Source: Thalassospiraceae bacterium
GTDB lineage: Bacteria; Pseudomonadota; Alphaproteobacteria; Rhodospirillales; Magnetovibrionaceae
Length of the DNA: 5,485 bases
Direction of reading: 5' to 3'
NCBI GenBank assembly: GCA_030637845.1
Contig: DAOWFT010000100.1
Location: 1 to 5,485, forward strand
Within the stretch, counting starts at the first letter, position 1, and every line of letters starts with the position of its first letter. The notes under the pieces are model-generated. The model was not told where the DNA came from and did no database searches. It saw only the letters and a list, made by a program, of their open reading frames with translations. Made by a program: the position numbers and the translations under genes. Positions 1 through 5,412 of the stretch are shown here, piece by piece.

Positions 1-102
1 AAAAAAAGCAAATCCAAGGCCAAGAGCAAAACTAAGGCCAAAAAAGCGGCCAAACCCAAGGATGAGGCCCCGGCCGCAACCACACCTGAAACTAATGGCT
101 GA
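1..102 (+). CDS. topA: C-terminal tail of DNA topoisomerase I (partial, 5' end outside window)
   Basis: An open frame enters from the left edge in frame 1 and runs 33 codons to a TGA at 100-102. The residues are almost entirely Lys, Ala, Ser, Thr and Pro (it opens KKSKSKAKSKTKAKK and ends PETNG), a basic, disordered tail with no domain of its own. Topoisomerase I proteins of Alphaproteobacteria commonly end in such a Lys/Ala-rich extension, thought to help DNA binding or contact RNA polymerase. topA directly upstream of rnr is a recurrent gene order in the class. The identification therefore rests on composition and context, not on any catalytic motif. A histone-like or other basic-tailed protein cannot be excluded from these residues alone. 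The stop lies 14 bases before the rnr start, so the two genes are probably in one transcript. Confidence 0.6.
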   Translation, partial: KKSKSKAKSKTKAKKAAKPKDEAPAATTPETNG

Positions 103-116
103 TGTGTTGAACTAAA

Positions 117-2405
117 TTGGCAAAAAAAACCAAATCACCGTTTCCCACCCGCGAAGAAATCCTGAAGTATATTGAGGAAACTCCGGGACGAATTGGCAAG
201 CGCGAACTAGCGCGTGCGTTCCAGCTTGATGCCGGGCAAAAAATACTTCTCAAAAAAGAATTAAAAAAGCTTGGCGATGAAGGCCTGATTGAACGCGGTC
301 ACGGCAGACGCTTCAAGCAACCGGGAACGCTGCCCAGCGTGACGGTGCTGGAAATATCAGGCATCGACCTTGATGGCGAAATATTGGCAAAACCCATAGA
401 TTGGGAACTTGATTCCCCACCACCGGTTATTTACATGGCGCCAATGCGCCACGGCCAACGGGCACTGGCAAGCGGCGAACGGGTATTGGCAAAACTTGAA
501 CTCCTTAAAAACGTTGAACCAGAGCGCGTAGCCTACGAAGCTCGCACCATTCGCCGAATTGCCCACGCCCCAACCGAGACCCTTGGGGTTTATATACAAG
601 GAGCAAACGGCGAGGGACGGGTTCGCTCAACCAACAGGCGGCATAAAAGCCATTTTTCCATAGCCGATGACAGTGGAATTGAACTGGCCGAGGGCGATCT
701 GGTGTTGACCGAGGCGTTGCCCGGCAAACATCTCGGCATGCCCCGGGTAAAGGTACAAAAAAAACTTAGCTCGGTCGGGCCTAAGTCTATTTCACTTATT
801 GCAATTTATGAACACGACATACCAAACCGCTTTCCCCAACAGGCACTTGATAGCGCAGATGCCGCCAAGGCCGCCCCGTTGGACAAGCGCGAGGATTTGC
901 GGAATATACCGCTTATCACCATTGATGGGGCAGACGCCCGCGATTTTGATGATGCGGTTTTTGCCGAACCTGACCCGGAAAACGATGGCGGCTGGCACCT
1001 GATTGTGGCCATAGCCGATGTCTCATGGTATGTGCGCCCCGATAGCGCGCTCGATGTTGAGGCATATAAACGCGGTAACTCGGTTTATTTCCCCGACCTT
1101 GTGGTGCCGATGTTGCCCGAAGCGCTTTCCAATGGCTGGTGTTCGCTGGTACCCGATGAGGAAAGACCCTGCATTGCGGCACACATGTGGATTGACGGTG
1201 AGGGAAACTTAAAACGCCATAAATTTGTTCGGGCTTTAATGAAATCATGTGCCCGCACCACCTATGAACAAATACAAGAAGCAAATGATGGCAGGCCGAA
1301 CAAAATAACCCGCCCATTAATGGATGGGGTAATACCCCCGCTTTATGGCGCGTATCAAAGCCTGATTAAATCACGCGAGGGTCGCGGTGTTTTGGAATTA
1401 GATCTTCCGGAAAAGAAAATCGAGGTCGATGCCGATGGAAACATAACCGGCGTTTCGGTGCAGTCACGATTTGATTCACATAAGCTTATCGAAGAATTCA
1501 TGGTTCTTGCCAATGTTGCCGCGGCTGAGGCCTTGGAAAAAATGAAGCAGCCATGCATGTACCGTATCCATGGCGAGCCTTCGCGGGAAAAGCTTTTAAG
1601 CCTCAAGGATTTTCTCGATTCCGTAAGTATTCCTTTTTCATTGGGACAGGTAATACGGCCAAATCATTTCAATATGATTTTAAAGCGCGCCCATGGCACC
1701 CCCAATGATCATCTTGTTAATCAGGTTGTGTTGCGTTCGCAATCACAGGCGGAATATTCACCGGACAACATCGGGCATTTTGGTCTTGCGCTAAAAAAAT
1801 ATTGCCATTTCACATCGCCCATCAGACGATATTCAGATTTGTTGGTTCATCGCGCACTTGTAGGCGGGCTTGGCGCGGGTGCGGGCGGCCTCGAAGAAGA
1901 TCACAAAGGCTATAGCGAAATGGGCGAGCACCTTTCCGATACGGAAAGACGGGCATCGGGCGCCGAACGTGATGCAGTCGACAGGTTTAGCGCGCTTTAT
2001 CTTTCTGAGCGGATAGGTTCGGTATTTAAAGGACGCATCAGCGGTGTAACCCGTTTTGGGCTTTTTGTTGAATTGGATGAAACCGGGGCCGATGGTCTGG
2101 TTCCCATACGCACGCTCAGCGATGATTATTATGAACACAATGAATCCCGCCACATGTTGGTGGGTAAACGCCACGGAAAGGTTTACCGTCTAGGTGCGGC
2201 TGTTGAGGTAATACTGATGGAAGCAGACCCCATAACCGGCGGAACCACATTTGAGATAATTGGCGAAAGCGGCACCACTGATCCGGCAAAACCCGGTGGA
2301 ACAAAGGCCAGAAATAGAAAAAAATCCCCCGGTAAAAAGCCAATTGGCAAAAAATCCAAAGGAAAATCAAGGGCTTCTCGGCGTAGGGCGAAAAGCGGGA
2401 AGTAG
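117..2405 (+). CDS. rnr: Ribonuclease R (RNB-family 3'-5' exoribonuclease)
   Basis: A 762-residue protein with the full RNase R architecture, close to the usual bacterial length. It is a cytoplasmic, Mg-dependent processive exonuclease that degrades structured RNA, including rRNA fragments and mRNA. Domains in order: an N-terminal winged helix (about 10-70), two cold-shock OB folds (about 75-235), the RNB catalytic domain (about 260-600), an S1 RNA-binding domain (about 634-715, with VTRFGLFVEL at 644-653) and a Lys/Arg/Ser-rich tail (about 727-762). The metal-binding motif IDGADARDFDD gives D270, D276, D278 and D279; D278 matches the catalytic Asp of RNase II (D209). Y324 in GNSVYFPDLV is the expected 3'-end clamping Tyr. 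The family signature HFGLALKK followed by YCHFTSPIRRYSDLLVHR is intact at 554-579. The start is TTG, the first start codon after an in-frame TGA at 108-110, with no clear Shine-Dalgarno. The winged-helix domain needs this start. Coupling to topA translation is likely. Confidence 0.97.
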   Translation: MAKKTKSPFPTREEILKYIEETPGRIGKRELARAFQLDAGQKILLKKELKKLGDEGLIERGHGRRFKQPGTLPSVTVLEISGIDLDGEILAKPIDWELDSPPPVIYMAPMRHGQRALASGERVLAKLELLKNVEPERVAYEARTIRRIAHAPTETLGVYIQGANGEGRVRSTNRRHKSHFSIADDSGIELAEGDLVLTEALPGKHLGMPRVKVQKKLSSVGPKSISLIAIYEHDIPNRFPQQALDSADAAKAAPLDKREDLRNIPLITIDGADARDFDDAVFAEPDPENDGGWHLIVAIADVSWYVRPDSALDVEAYKRGNSVYFPDLVVPMLPEALSNGWCSLVPDEERPCIAAHMWIDGEGNLKRHKFVRALMKSCARTTYEQIQEANDGRPNKITRPLMDGVIPPLYGAYQSLIKSREGRGVLELDLPEKKIEVDADGNITGVSVQSRFDSHKLIEEFMVLANVAAAEALEKMKQPCMYRIHGEPSREKLLSLKDFLDSVSIPFSLGQVIRPNHFNMILKRAHGTPNDHLVNQVVLRSQSQAEYSPDNIGHFGLALKKYCHFTSPIRRYSDLLVHRALVGGLGAGAGGLEEDHKGYSEMGEHLSDTERRASGAERDAVDRFSALYLSERIGSVFKGRISGVTRFGLFVELDETGADGLVPIRTLSDDYYEHNESRHMLVGKRHGKVYRLGAAVEVILMEADPITGGTTFEIIGESGTTDPAKPGGTKARNRKKSPGKKPIGKKSKGKSRASRRRAKSGK

Positions 2406-2518
2406 GCCCGGCCTAAGTTTATTGTGGTTAATTTGGTGACTAGCTTAAAAAAATGATGGATTATCCGTCCATGCGCGAGCGAGCATTTACATCGGGTTTT
2501 GGTTTTTCACTGCAGGCA

Positions 2519-2569
2519 ATGGCAAAACGTATAATTTTGTTTTTTGTGGCGGGGCTAATTCTTGGCGCG
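2519..2569 (+). other. Predicted lipoprotein (type II) signal peptide of the S41 protease
   Basis: These 17 codons encode Met-Ala-Lys-Arg, a hydrophobic stretch (IILFFVAGLIL) and Gly-Ala just before the Cys at 2570-2572. The LGAC box at -3 to +1 fits the Lgt/LspA consensus. The residue after Cys is Ser, and Asp is absent, so by the enterobacterial +2 rule nothing suggests inner-membrane retention. How far that rule holds in Alphaproteobacteria is uncertain. Confidence 0.75.
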
Positions 2570-4225
2570 TGCAGCACCAATACAGCTTCCACGGTTGAAT
2601 CCAATACCCCATACCAGTATTCCCACCCCAACAACCATGCAGGCAACGCACACCAACACCCTGACATTGAGGGTGCGGTAAATTATTTTACCAAGGACGA
2701 GGTCTATGCCTTAAACGCGGGCATGAGCGGAATAACCGAACGCTACATAGAAGATGTGGCCATCAAAGGACTGGGGATTGATGCCCTTAAGGGTTTAAGC
2801 TCAATCGACCCGGCAATAGACATAAAATATGTCACCGGCCCCAAAGAACATACGGATTTGGTGTTATTGCAAATAGCACCGCTTAACCACAGTGCCTTCG
2901 AGCGCGATGAGCCGCACACAATAGATTCCTTCCGGCTGCCGGATACAGACAATGTTCGCCCATGGGCGGAGCTGGTTTCCAACGTTGTTAATGCTGCCAA
3001 AGATAACTCATCCGTACTTGGCCAGACCGATAATGAAAAAGTTTTGGAGGCGCTGTTTGACGGAATGTTGACGGGGCTTGATATATTTTCTCGCTACGCC
3101 GGTGCGGTTGAAGCCGACCACAACCGGGCAAGGCGCGAAGGTTTTGGCGGCATCGGTGTTCATTTCAAAGCAGAGGAAACAATTCTTGGTGTTGGAAAAA
3201 AAGGATTTCCCATAACAAGCGTAAGAAAAGGAACTCCCGCCCATGATATTGGGTTGGTAGTTGGCGACAGGATAGTTTCTGTTTCGGGGCACAAAGTATC
3301 TGGATTTAAAACAAGAAAATTAGCCGCCATGCTGCGTGGACCGGTTGGCAGCAATGTTTTAGTTGGCATTATGCGTAAATATGACGGTGCCGCCCCCACA
3401 AGCTTTTGGATAAAACGTGCTCATATTATCCCTGAAACAGTAACCTCATCGCTTGATGGTGATATTTTGAATATACGCATCAACAGCTTCAACAGGTTAA
3501 CTGCTGCGGCTGTGCGCAACAGCGTAGTAAGTGTCAGAGAAAAAATAGATTCCGGACGTTTGCATGGAATTGTTCTTGATTTACGCAATAATCCCGGTGG
3601 CCTGCTTATGCAGGCGGTAAACATTGCCGATTTATTCCTGACCAAGGGCGATATAGTTGCAACAAAGGGTCGCCATCCAGACAGCCTTCACAAGTATCAT
3701 GCCGGTGGTATTGATGTGGCCAAAGGCCTGCCCATGGCGATACTTATAAATGGCGACAGCGCATCGTCCGCCGAGGTTTTAACGGGCGCATTGCAAGACC
3801 AGGGTCGAGCCACGGTCATTGGATCGACCTCATACGGAAAAGGATCGGTTCAAACGGTTATATCTCTACCTAATTCCGGAGAAATAACCCTTACGTGGTC
3901 CCGCCTTGTTACCCCATCGGGATATGCAATTCACAAGCTTGGGATTATGCCCAATATCTGCGCCGGCACCACAAGCAATATCCCCACAGGAGCCGAGTTG
4001 GCAAAAAGCGAGGCCACGCTAAGGGAGTGGCGTGAAATTGGCACCAATTTCAGCAAAAAAAGGGCAGCCATACGCAAGGCCTGCCCCGACGTGGCAAATA
4101 ACGAAAACGAGCGATCGGCCGGGCTTTTGGCCAAAAAAGTCGTCAATAACCGGGAAATTTATACTCGCACAATACGCATGAGTGCCCCGGTTGATACCGC
4201 CCGGATTAGAGGCCAAAATAACTAG
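2519..4225 (+). CDS. S41-family C-terminal processing peptidase (CtpA/Prc-like), PDZ domain, predicted lipoprotein
   Basis: A 568-residue serine protease of the C-terminal processing (tail-specific) family, which cleaves periplasmic or envelope proteins near their C termini. From the ATG at 2519 the protein opens with MAKRIILFFVAGLILGAC: a basic n-region, a hydrophobic core and an LGAC lipobox, predicting lipidation on C18. A His/Asn-rich linker (about 19-50) follows, then a helical N-terminal domain containing DGMLTGLDIFSRY. The PDZ domain (about 208-298) has the GIGV carboxylate-binding loop at 211-214. The protease core has LDLRNNPGG at 353-361. The Ser/Lys dyad is S416 (GDSASSAE) and K441 (YGKGSVQ), with Q445; the 25- and 4-residue spacings match CtpB/Prc. 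A roughly 80-residue C-terminal extension holds two Cys (481, 522). The frame is open back to ATG 2453, which would add 22 residues before the signal peptide; neither start has a convincing Shine-Dalgarno. The substrate is unknown. The gene lies 113 bases after rnr. Confidence 0.93.
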   Translation: MAKRIILFFVAGLILGACSTNTASTVESNTPYQYSHPNNHAGNAHQHPDIEGAVNYFTKDEVYALNAGMSGITERYIEDVAIKGLGIDALKGLSSIDPAIDIKYVTGPKEHTDLVLLQIAPLNHSAFERDEPHTIDSFRLPDTDNVRPWAELVSNVVNAAKDNSSVLGQTDNEKVLEALFDGMLTGLDIFSRYAGAVEADHNRARREGFGGIGVHFKAEETILGVGKKGFPITSVRKGTPAHDIGLVVGDRIVSVSGHKVSGFKTRKLAAMLRGPVGSNVLVGIMRKYDGAAPTSFWIKRAHIIPETVTSSLDGDILNIRINSFNRLTAAAVRNSVVSVREKIDSGRLHGIVLDLRNNPGGLLMQAVNIADLFLTKGDIVATKGRHPDSLHKYHAGGIDVAKGLPMAILINGDSASSAEVLTGALQDQGRATVIGSTSYGKGSVQTVISLPNSGEITLTWSRLVTPSGYAIHKLGIMPNICAGTTSNIPTGAELAKSEATLREWREIGTNFSKKRAAIRKACPDVANNENERSAGLLAKKVVNNREIYTRTIRMSAPVDTARIRGQNN

Positions 4226-4246
4226 AAGAACCACCAAGCAAGGCGA

Positions 4247-4279
4247 TCAGGGCTGGGCCATGGCTTTTTCTGGCCCTGA
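4247..4279 (+). repeat. Nested inverted repeats after the S41 gene
   Basis: TCAGGGC at 4247-4253 can pair with GCCCTGA at 4273-4279 (7 pairs). An alternative inner pairing joins GGGCCA at 4255-4260 to TGGCCC at 4271-4276 (6 pairs); the two share bases 4273-4276 and so exclude each other. No T-run follows on either strand, so this is not a canonical intrinsic terminator. It starts 22 bases after the S41 stop and could stabilise or attenuate the transcript, or be fortuitous. Confidence 0.4.
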
Positions 4280-4297
4280 ATTAAGGGATTTGGCCCC

Positions 4298-4325
4298 TTG
4301 ACAGATTTTGCGCTGACTGTATGGT
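4298..4325 (+). promoter_or_regulatory. Predicted sigma70-type promoter of rpmG
   Basis: A perfect -35 hexamer TTGACA (4298-4303) is separated by 16 bases from TATGGT (4320-4325, 4 of 6 matches to TATAAT). A strong TTGAC -35 with a weaker -10 is common in alphaproteobacterial housekeeping promoters. Transcription would begin near 4332, giving a leader of about 74 bases before rpmG. AAGGG (4283-4287) and CCCTT (4295-4299) form a short inverted repeat overlapping the -35. No experimental support; assigned from sequence and position. Confidence 0.6.
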
Positions 4326-4354
4326 TCGCCGCTCAATACATAGGATTTCAACCA

Positions 4355-4383
4355 TCGGCCAAACAATACTGAGACAAGGCCGA
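4355..4383 (+). repeat. Stem-loop in the rpmG leader
   Basis: TCGGCC (4355-4360) pairs with GGCCGA (4378-4383) around a 17-base loop. The structure ends 10 bases before the AGGA Shine-Dalgarno (4394-4397), leaving it single-stranded. An alternative pairing of CCAT/GGCC with the downstream GGCAATGG would bring structure close to the ribosome-binding site. Ribosomal protein leaders often carry regulatory RNA structure, but this one matches nothing I can name, and six base pairs with a long loop may be chance. Confidence 0.3.
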
Positions 4384-4405
4384 AGGCAATGGCAGGACAA
4401 AGATT

Positions 4406-4573
4406 ATGGCTAAATCGGCAACTATTCTTATTAAATTGGTAAGCACCGCGGACACTGGTTTTTATTATGTAACCAAGAAAAACCCGCGCAACCTGACCGA
4501 AAAGATGGAAATGCGTAAATACGACCCAGTCGTTCGCAAGCACGTCAAATTCAAGGAATCCAAGATTAAGTAA
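4406..4573 (+). CDS. rpmG: 50S ribosomal protein L33
   Basis: A 55-residue basic protein starting MAKSATILIKLVSTADTGFY and ending FKESKIK, the standard length and composition of bacterial L33. It carries the characteristic TGFYYVTKKNPRN segment and the MRKYDPVVRKHV segment. There is no CxxC zinc motif, so this is the zinc-independent (C-minus) form usual in Proteobacteria. L33 sits in the large ribosomal subunit near the E site. An AGGA Shine-Dalgarno at 4394-4397 lies 8 bases before the ATG. The gene has a predicted promoter of its own upstream and a strong terminator 28 bases after its stop, so it is probably monocistronic. rpmG close to divK is a recurrent alphaproteobacterial association. 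Confidence 0.97.
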   Translation: MAKSATILIKLVSTADTGFYYVTKKNPRNLTEKMEMRKYDPVVRKHVKFKESKIK

Positions 4574-4601
4574 TCACTTAAATCAGGGTGCCTACATAAT
4601 T

Positions 4602-4633
4602 AAAGGCTGCGCAGAAAATGCGCGGCCTTTTTT
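4602..4633 (+). terminator. Intrinsic terminator of rpmG
   Basis: AAAGGCTGCGCA (4602-4613) pairs with TGCGCGGCCTTT (4619-4630) in a 12-pair stem with one G-U wobble, capped by GAAAA, and the T-run continues to 4633. This is a canonical rho-independent terminator on the plus strand. Read on the minus strand the stem is followed only by TTTAATTA, so it could stop divK transcripts too, but less efficiently. Confidence 0.92.
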
Positions 4634-4634
4634 A

Positions 4635-4682
4635 TTGAGAATTTGGTTTATTGAAGATTTGGTTTTTTGAAGATTTGGTTTT
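4635..4682. repeat. Three tandem 16-base repeats between rpmG and divK
   Basis: Unit 1 (4635-4650) is TTGAGAATTTGGTTTA; units 2 (4651-4666) and 3 (4667-4682) are identical, TTGAAGATTTGGTTTT. Unit 1 differs from the others at three positions. A degenerate start of a fourth unit (TTGGGATT, 4683-4690) follows. The array sits immediately after the rpmG terminator T-run and before the twin hairpins at the end of divK. Its 16-base period is not a multiple of three and no coding frame explains it. Slipped-strand duplication is the simplest origin. Confidence 0.9.
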
Positions 4683-4700
4683 TTGGGATTAGCCCAAAAA
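4680..4700. repeat. Inverted repeat downstream of divK (hairpin A)
   Basis: TTTTTGGG (4680-4687) pairs with CCCAAAAA (4693-4700) around ATTAG. It lies 21 bases beyond the divK stop on the minus strand. Its core TGGGATTAGCCCA resembles that of the next hairpin. On the minus strand the T-run is inside the 5' arm rather than after the stem, so it is not a canonical terminator, though it may contribute to the 3' end of the divK transcript. Confidence 0.6.
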
Positions 4701-4715
4701 CTTGGCCTAAGGGGT

Positions 4716-4730
4716 CTGGGATTATCCCAG
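4716..4730. repeat. Inverted repeat spanning the divK stop codon (hairpin B)
   Basis: CTGGGA (4716-4721) pairs with TCCCAG (4725-4730) around TTA, which is the divK stop codon on the minus strand apart from one base. Its core TGGGATTATCCCA differs from hairpin A's TGGGATTAGCCCA at one base, with 33 bases between matching positions, suggesting local duplication. Confidence 0.6.
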
Positions 4731-5087
4731 AAATTTAGAAAGAGTTTCCAGAAAATTAGGAACCGAGATGGGTTTGGCGATGTATCCTTCGCATCCGCCT
4801 TCGCGTATTTTTTCCTCGTCACCCTTCATTGCGAAGGCAGTAACGGCAATAACCGGAATATGCTTAAGATCATCATCGGCTTTCAGCATCTTGGTTATTT
4901 CAAGACCGGAAATTTCAGGTAGCTGGATATCCATGAGGATAAGGTCCGGGTTATGCTCCCTTGCAAGGCTAAGGGCATCACGACCGTCGGTGGTTTGAAC
5001 TGTTTGATAGCCGTGGGCCTGCAAGAGGTCATTGAAGAGCTTCATATTAAGTTCGTTATCTTCAACGATCATTATAGTCTTGGACAT
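4722..5087 (-). CDS. divK: Single-domain response regulator DivK (cell-cycle/polarity regulator)
   Basis: A 121-residue stand-alone receiver domain with no output domain. The acidic pair is E9 and D10, the phosphoacceptor is D53 in LILMDIQLPEISG, the switch residue is T83 in AVTAFAM, and the conserved Lys is K105 in AKPIS. Stretches such as IVEDNELNMKLF, DLILMDIQLPEISGLE and AVTAFAMKGDEE are, from memory, nearly identical to Caulobacter DivK, which also uses D53. In Caulobacter, DivK is phosphorylated by DivJ, dephosphorylated by PleC, and acts through DivL and CckA to lower CtrA activity; a similar cytoplasmic role is inferred here. AAGGG (5098-5094) lies 6 bases before the ATG. The gene is convergent with rpmG, 148 bases apart, and no pleD follows it, unlike the common divK-pleD operon. 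A DivK-like paralogue is the main alternative. Confidence 0.93.
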   Translation of the reverse strand: MSKTIMIVEDNELNMKLFNDLLQAHGYQTVQTTDGRDALSLAREHNPDLILMDIQLPEISGLEITKMLKADDDLKHIPVIAVTAFAMKGDEEKIREGGCEGYIAKPISVPNFLETLSKFLG

Positions 5088-5382
5088 TTTGCACCCTTTT
5101 AATTTTAGTAAATATGCGCCTCGTAGCGAACCGCTGATATTTTTTTGGTTAAATCAGAATGTTCCGTTAATAATTCAGATAATTATCATTGGATGATTTA
5201 GCGAGGTTTTACAGGGTTTTTAGAACCTGTGTCCGGCAAGCAAGTTGAATGATGTAGCATTACAGGACACGAGTCAAACGGCCAAGAGCCTAGAAAAAAA
5301 GGTTTTTTACACTTTTTCGGGGCTTTTTCCGGCCCGGCTTAATCGGCCCACCTTTGTGAAATAGGCAGAGGACATCGCGCAT
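5088..5382. other. Non-coding stretch upstream of divK
   Basis: No credible gene is visible here. Features seen: a perfect 10-base palindrome GATAATTATC at 5178-5187; a short inverted repeat ATCAT/ATGAT at 5185-5197; an imperfect hairpin ACAGGGTT/AACCTGT at 5211-5230; a GTGTCC/GGACAC pair at 5229-5234 and 5265-5270; and homopolymer runs at 5141-5146 (T), 5294-5300 (A) and 5303-5308 (T). The palindrome could be an operator for divK, but each of these is short enough to be chance. Confidence 0.5.
5249..5277 (-). promoter_or_regulatory. Candidate divK promoter
   Basis: Reading the minus strand, TTGACT (5277-5272, 5 of 6) is followed after 17 bases by CATCAT (5254-5249, 4 of 6). It is the best sigma70-like pair I found upstream of divK and would give a leader of roughly 155 bases. 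A GANTC site (GACTC, 5275-5271) overlaps the -35. The -10 is weak and the leader long, so a promoter nearer the gene in the AT-rich 5140-5200 stretch is also possible. Confidence 0.3.
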
Positions 5383-5412
5383 AAAAAATGGCCGCCACGT
5401 CTGTGACGGCCA
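5383..5412 (-). terminator. Intrinsic terminator of a minus-strand gene beyond the right edge
   Basis: On the minus strand TGGCCGTCAC (5412-5403) pairs with GTGGCGGCCA (5398-5389) in a 10-pair stem with one U-G wobble, around the loop AGAC. Six T residues (5388-5383) follow directly. On the plus strand the wobble becomes a mismatch and no T-run follows, so the signal is directional. It predicts a leftward gene ending between 5413 and the edge or just past it, and it insulates divK from that transcript. Confidence 0.85.

Noticed and set aside
916..1317. A 133-codon antisense open frame inside rnr.
   Set aside because: It lies wholly opposite the RNase R catalytic domain, whose reading frame is certain, and its sequence matches no family I recognise.
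2403..2415. A TAGGC/GCCTA hairpin overlapping the rnr stop as a possible rnr terminator.
   Set aside because: Only five base pairs with a three-base loop and an interrupted T-run (AAGTTTATT); too weak to call.
2422..2450. A possible promoter for the S41 gene (TTGTGG with a 17-base spacer to TTAAAA).
   Set aside because: The -10 matches only 3 of 6 positions; read-through from rnr explains expression equally well.
4260..4301. A 13-codon plus-strand frame (MAFSGPELRDLAP) in the gap before rpmG.
   Set aside because: No Shine-Dalgarno, it lies inside an inverted repeat and runs into the -35 hexamer, and this length arises readily by chance.
4247..4543. A 98-codon minus-strand frame opposite rpmG and its leader.
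   Set aside because: It overlaps rpmG on the other strand together with its promoter and leader, and shows no domain features.
5149..5170. Two TTAA half-sites upstream of divK, suggesting a CtrA box.
   Set aside because: They are 14 bases apart rather than the 7 of the TTAA-N7-TTAA consensus, and TTAA is frequent in this AT-rich stretch.
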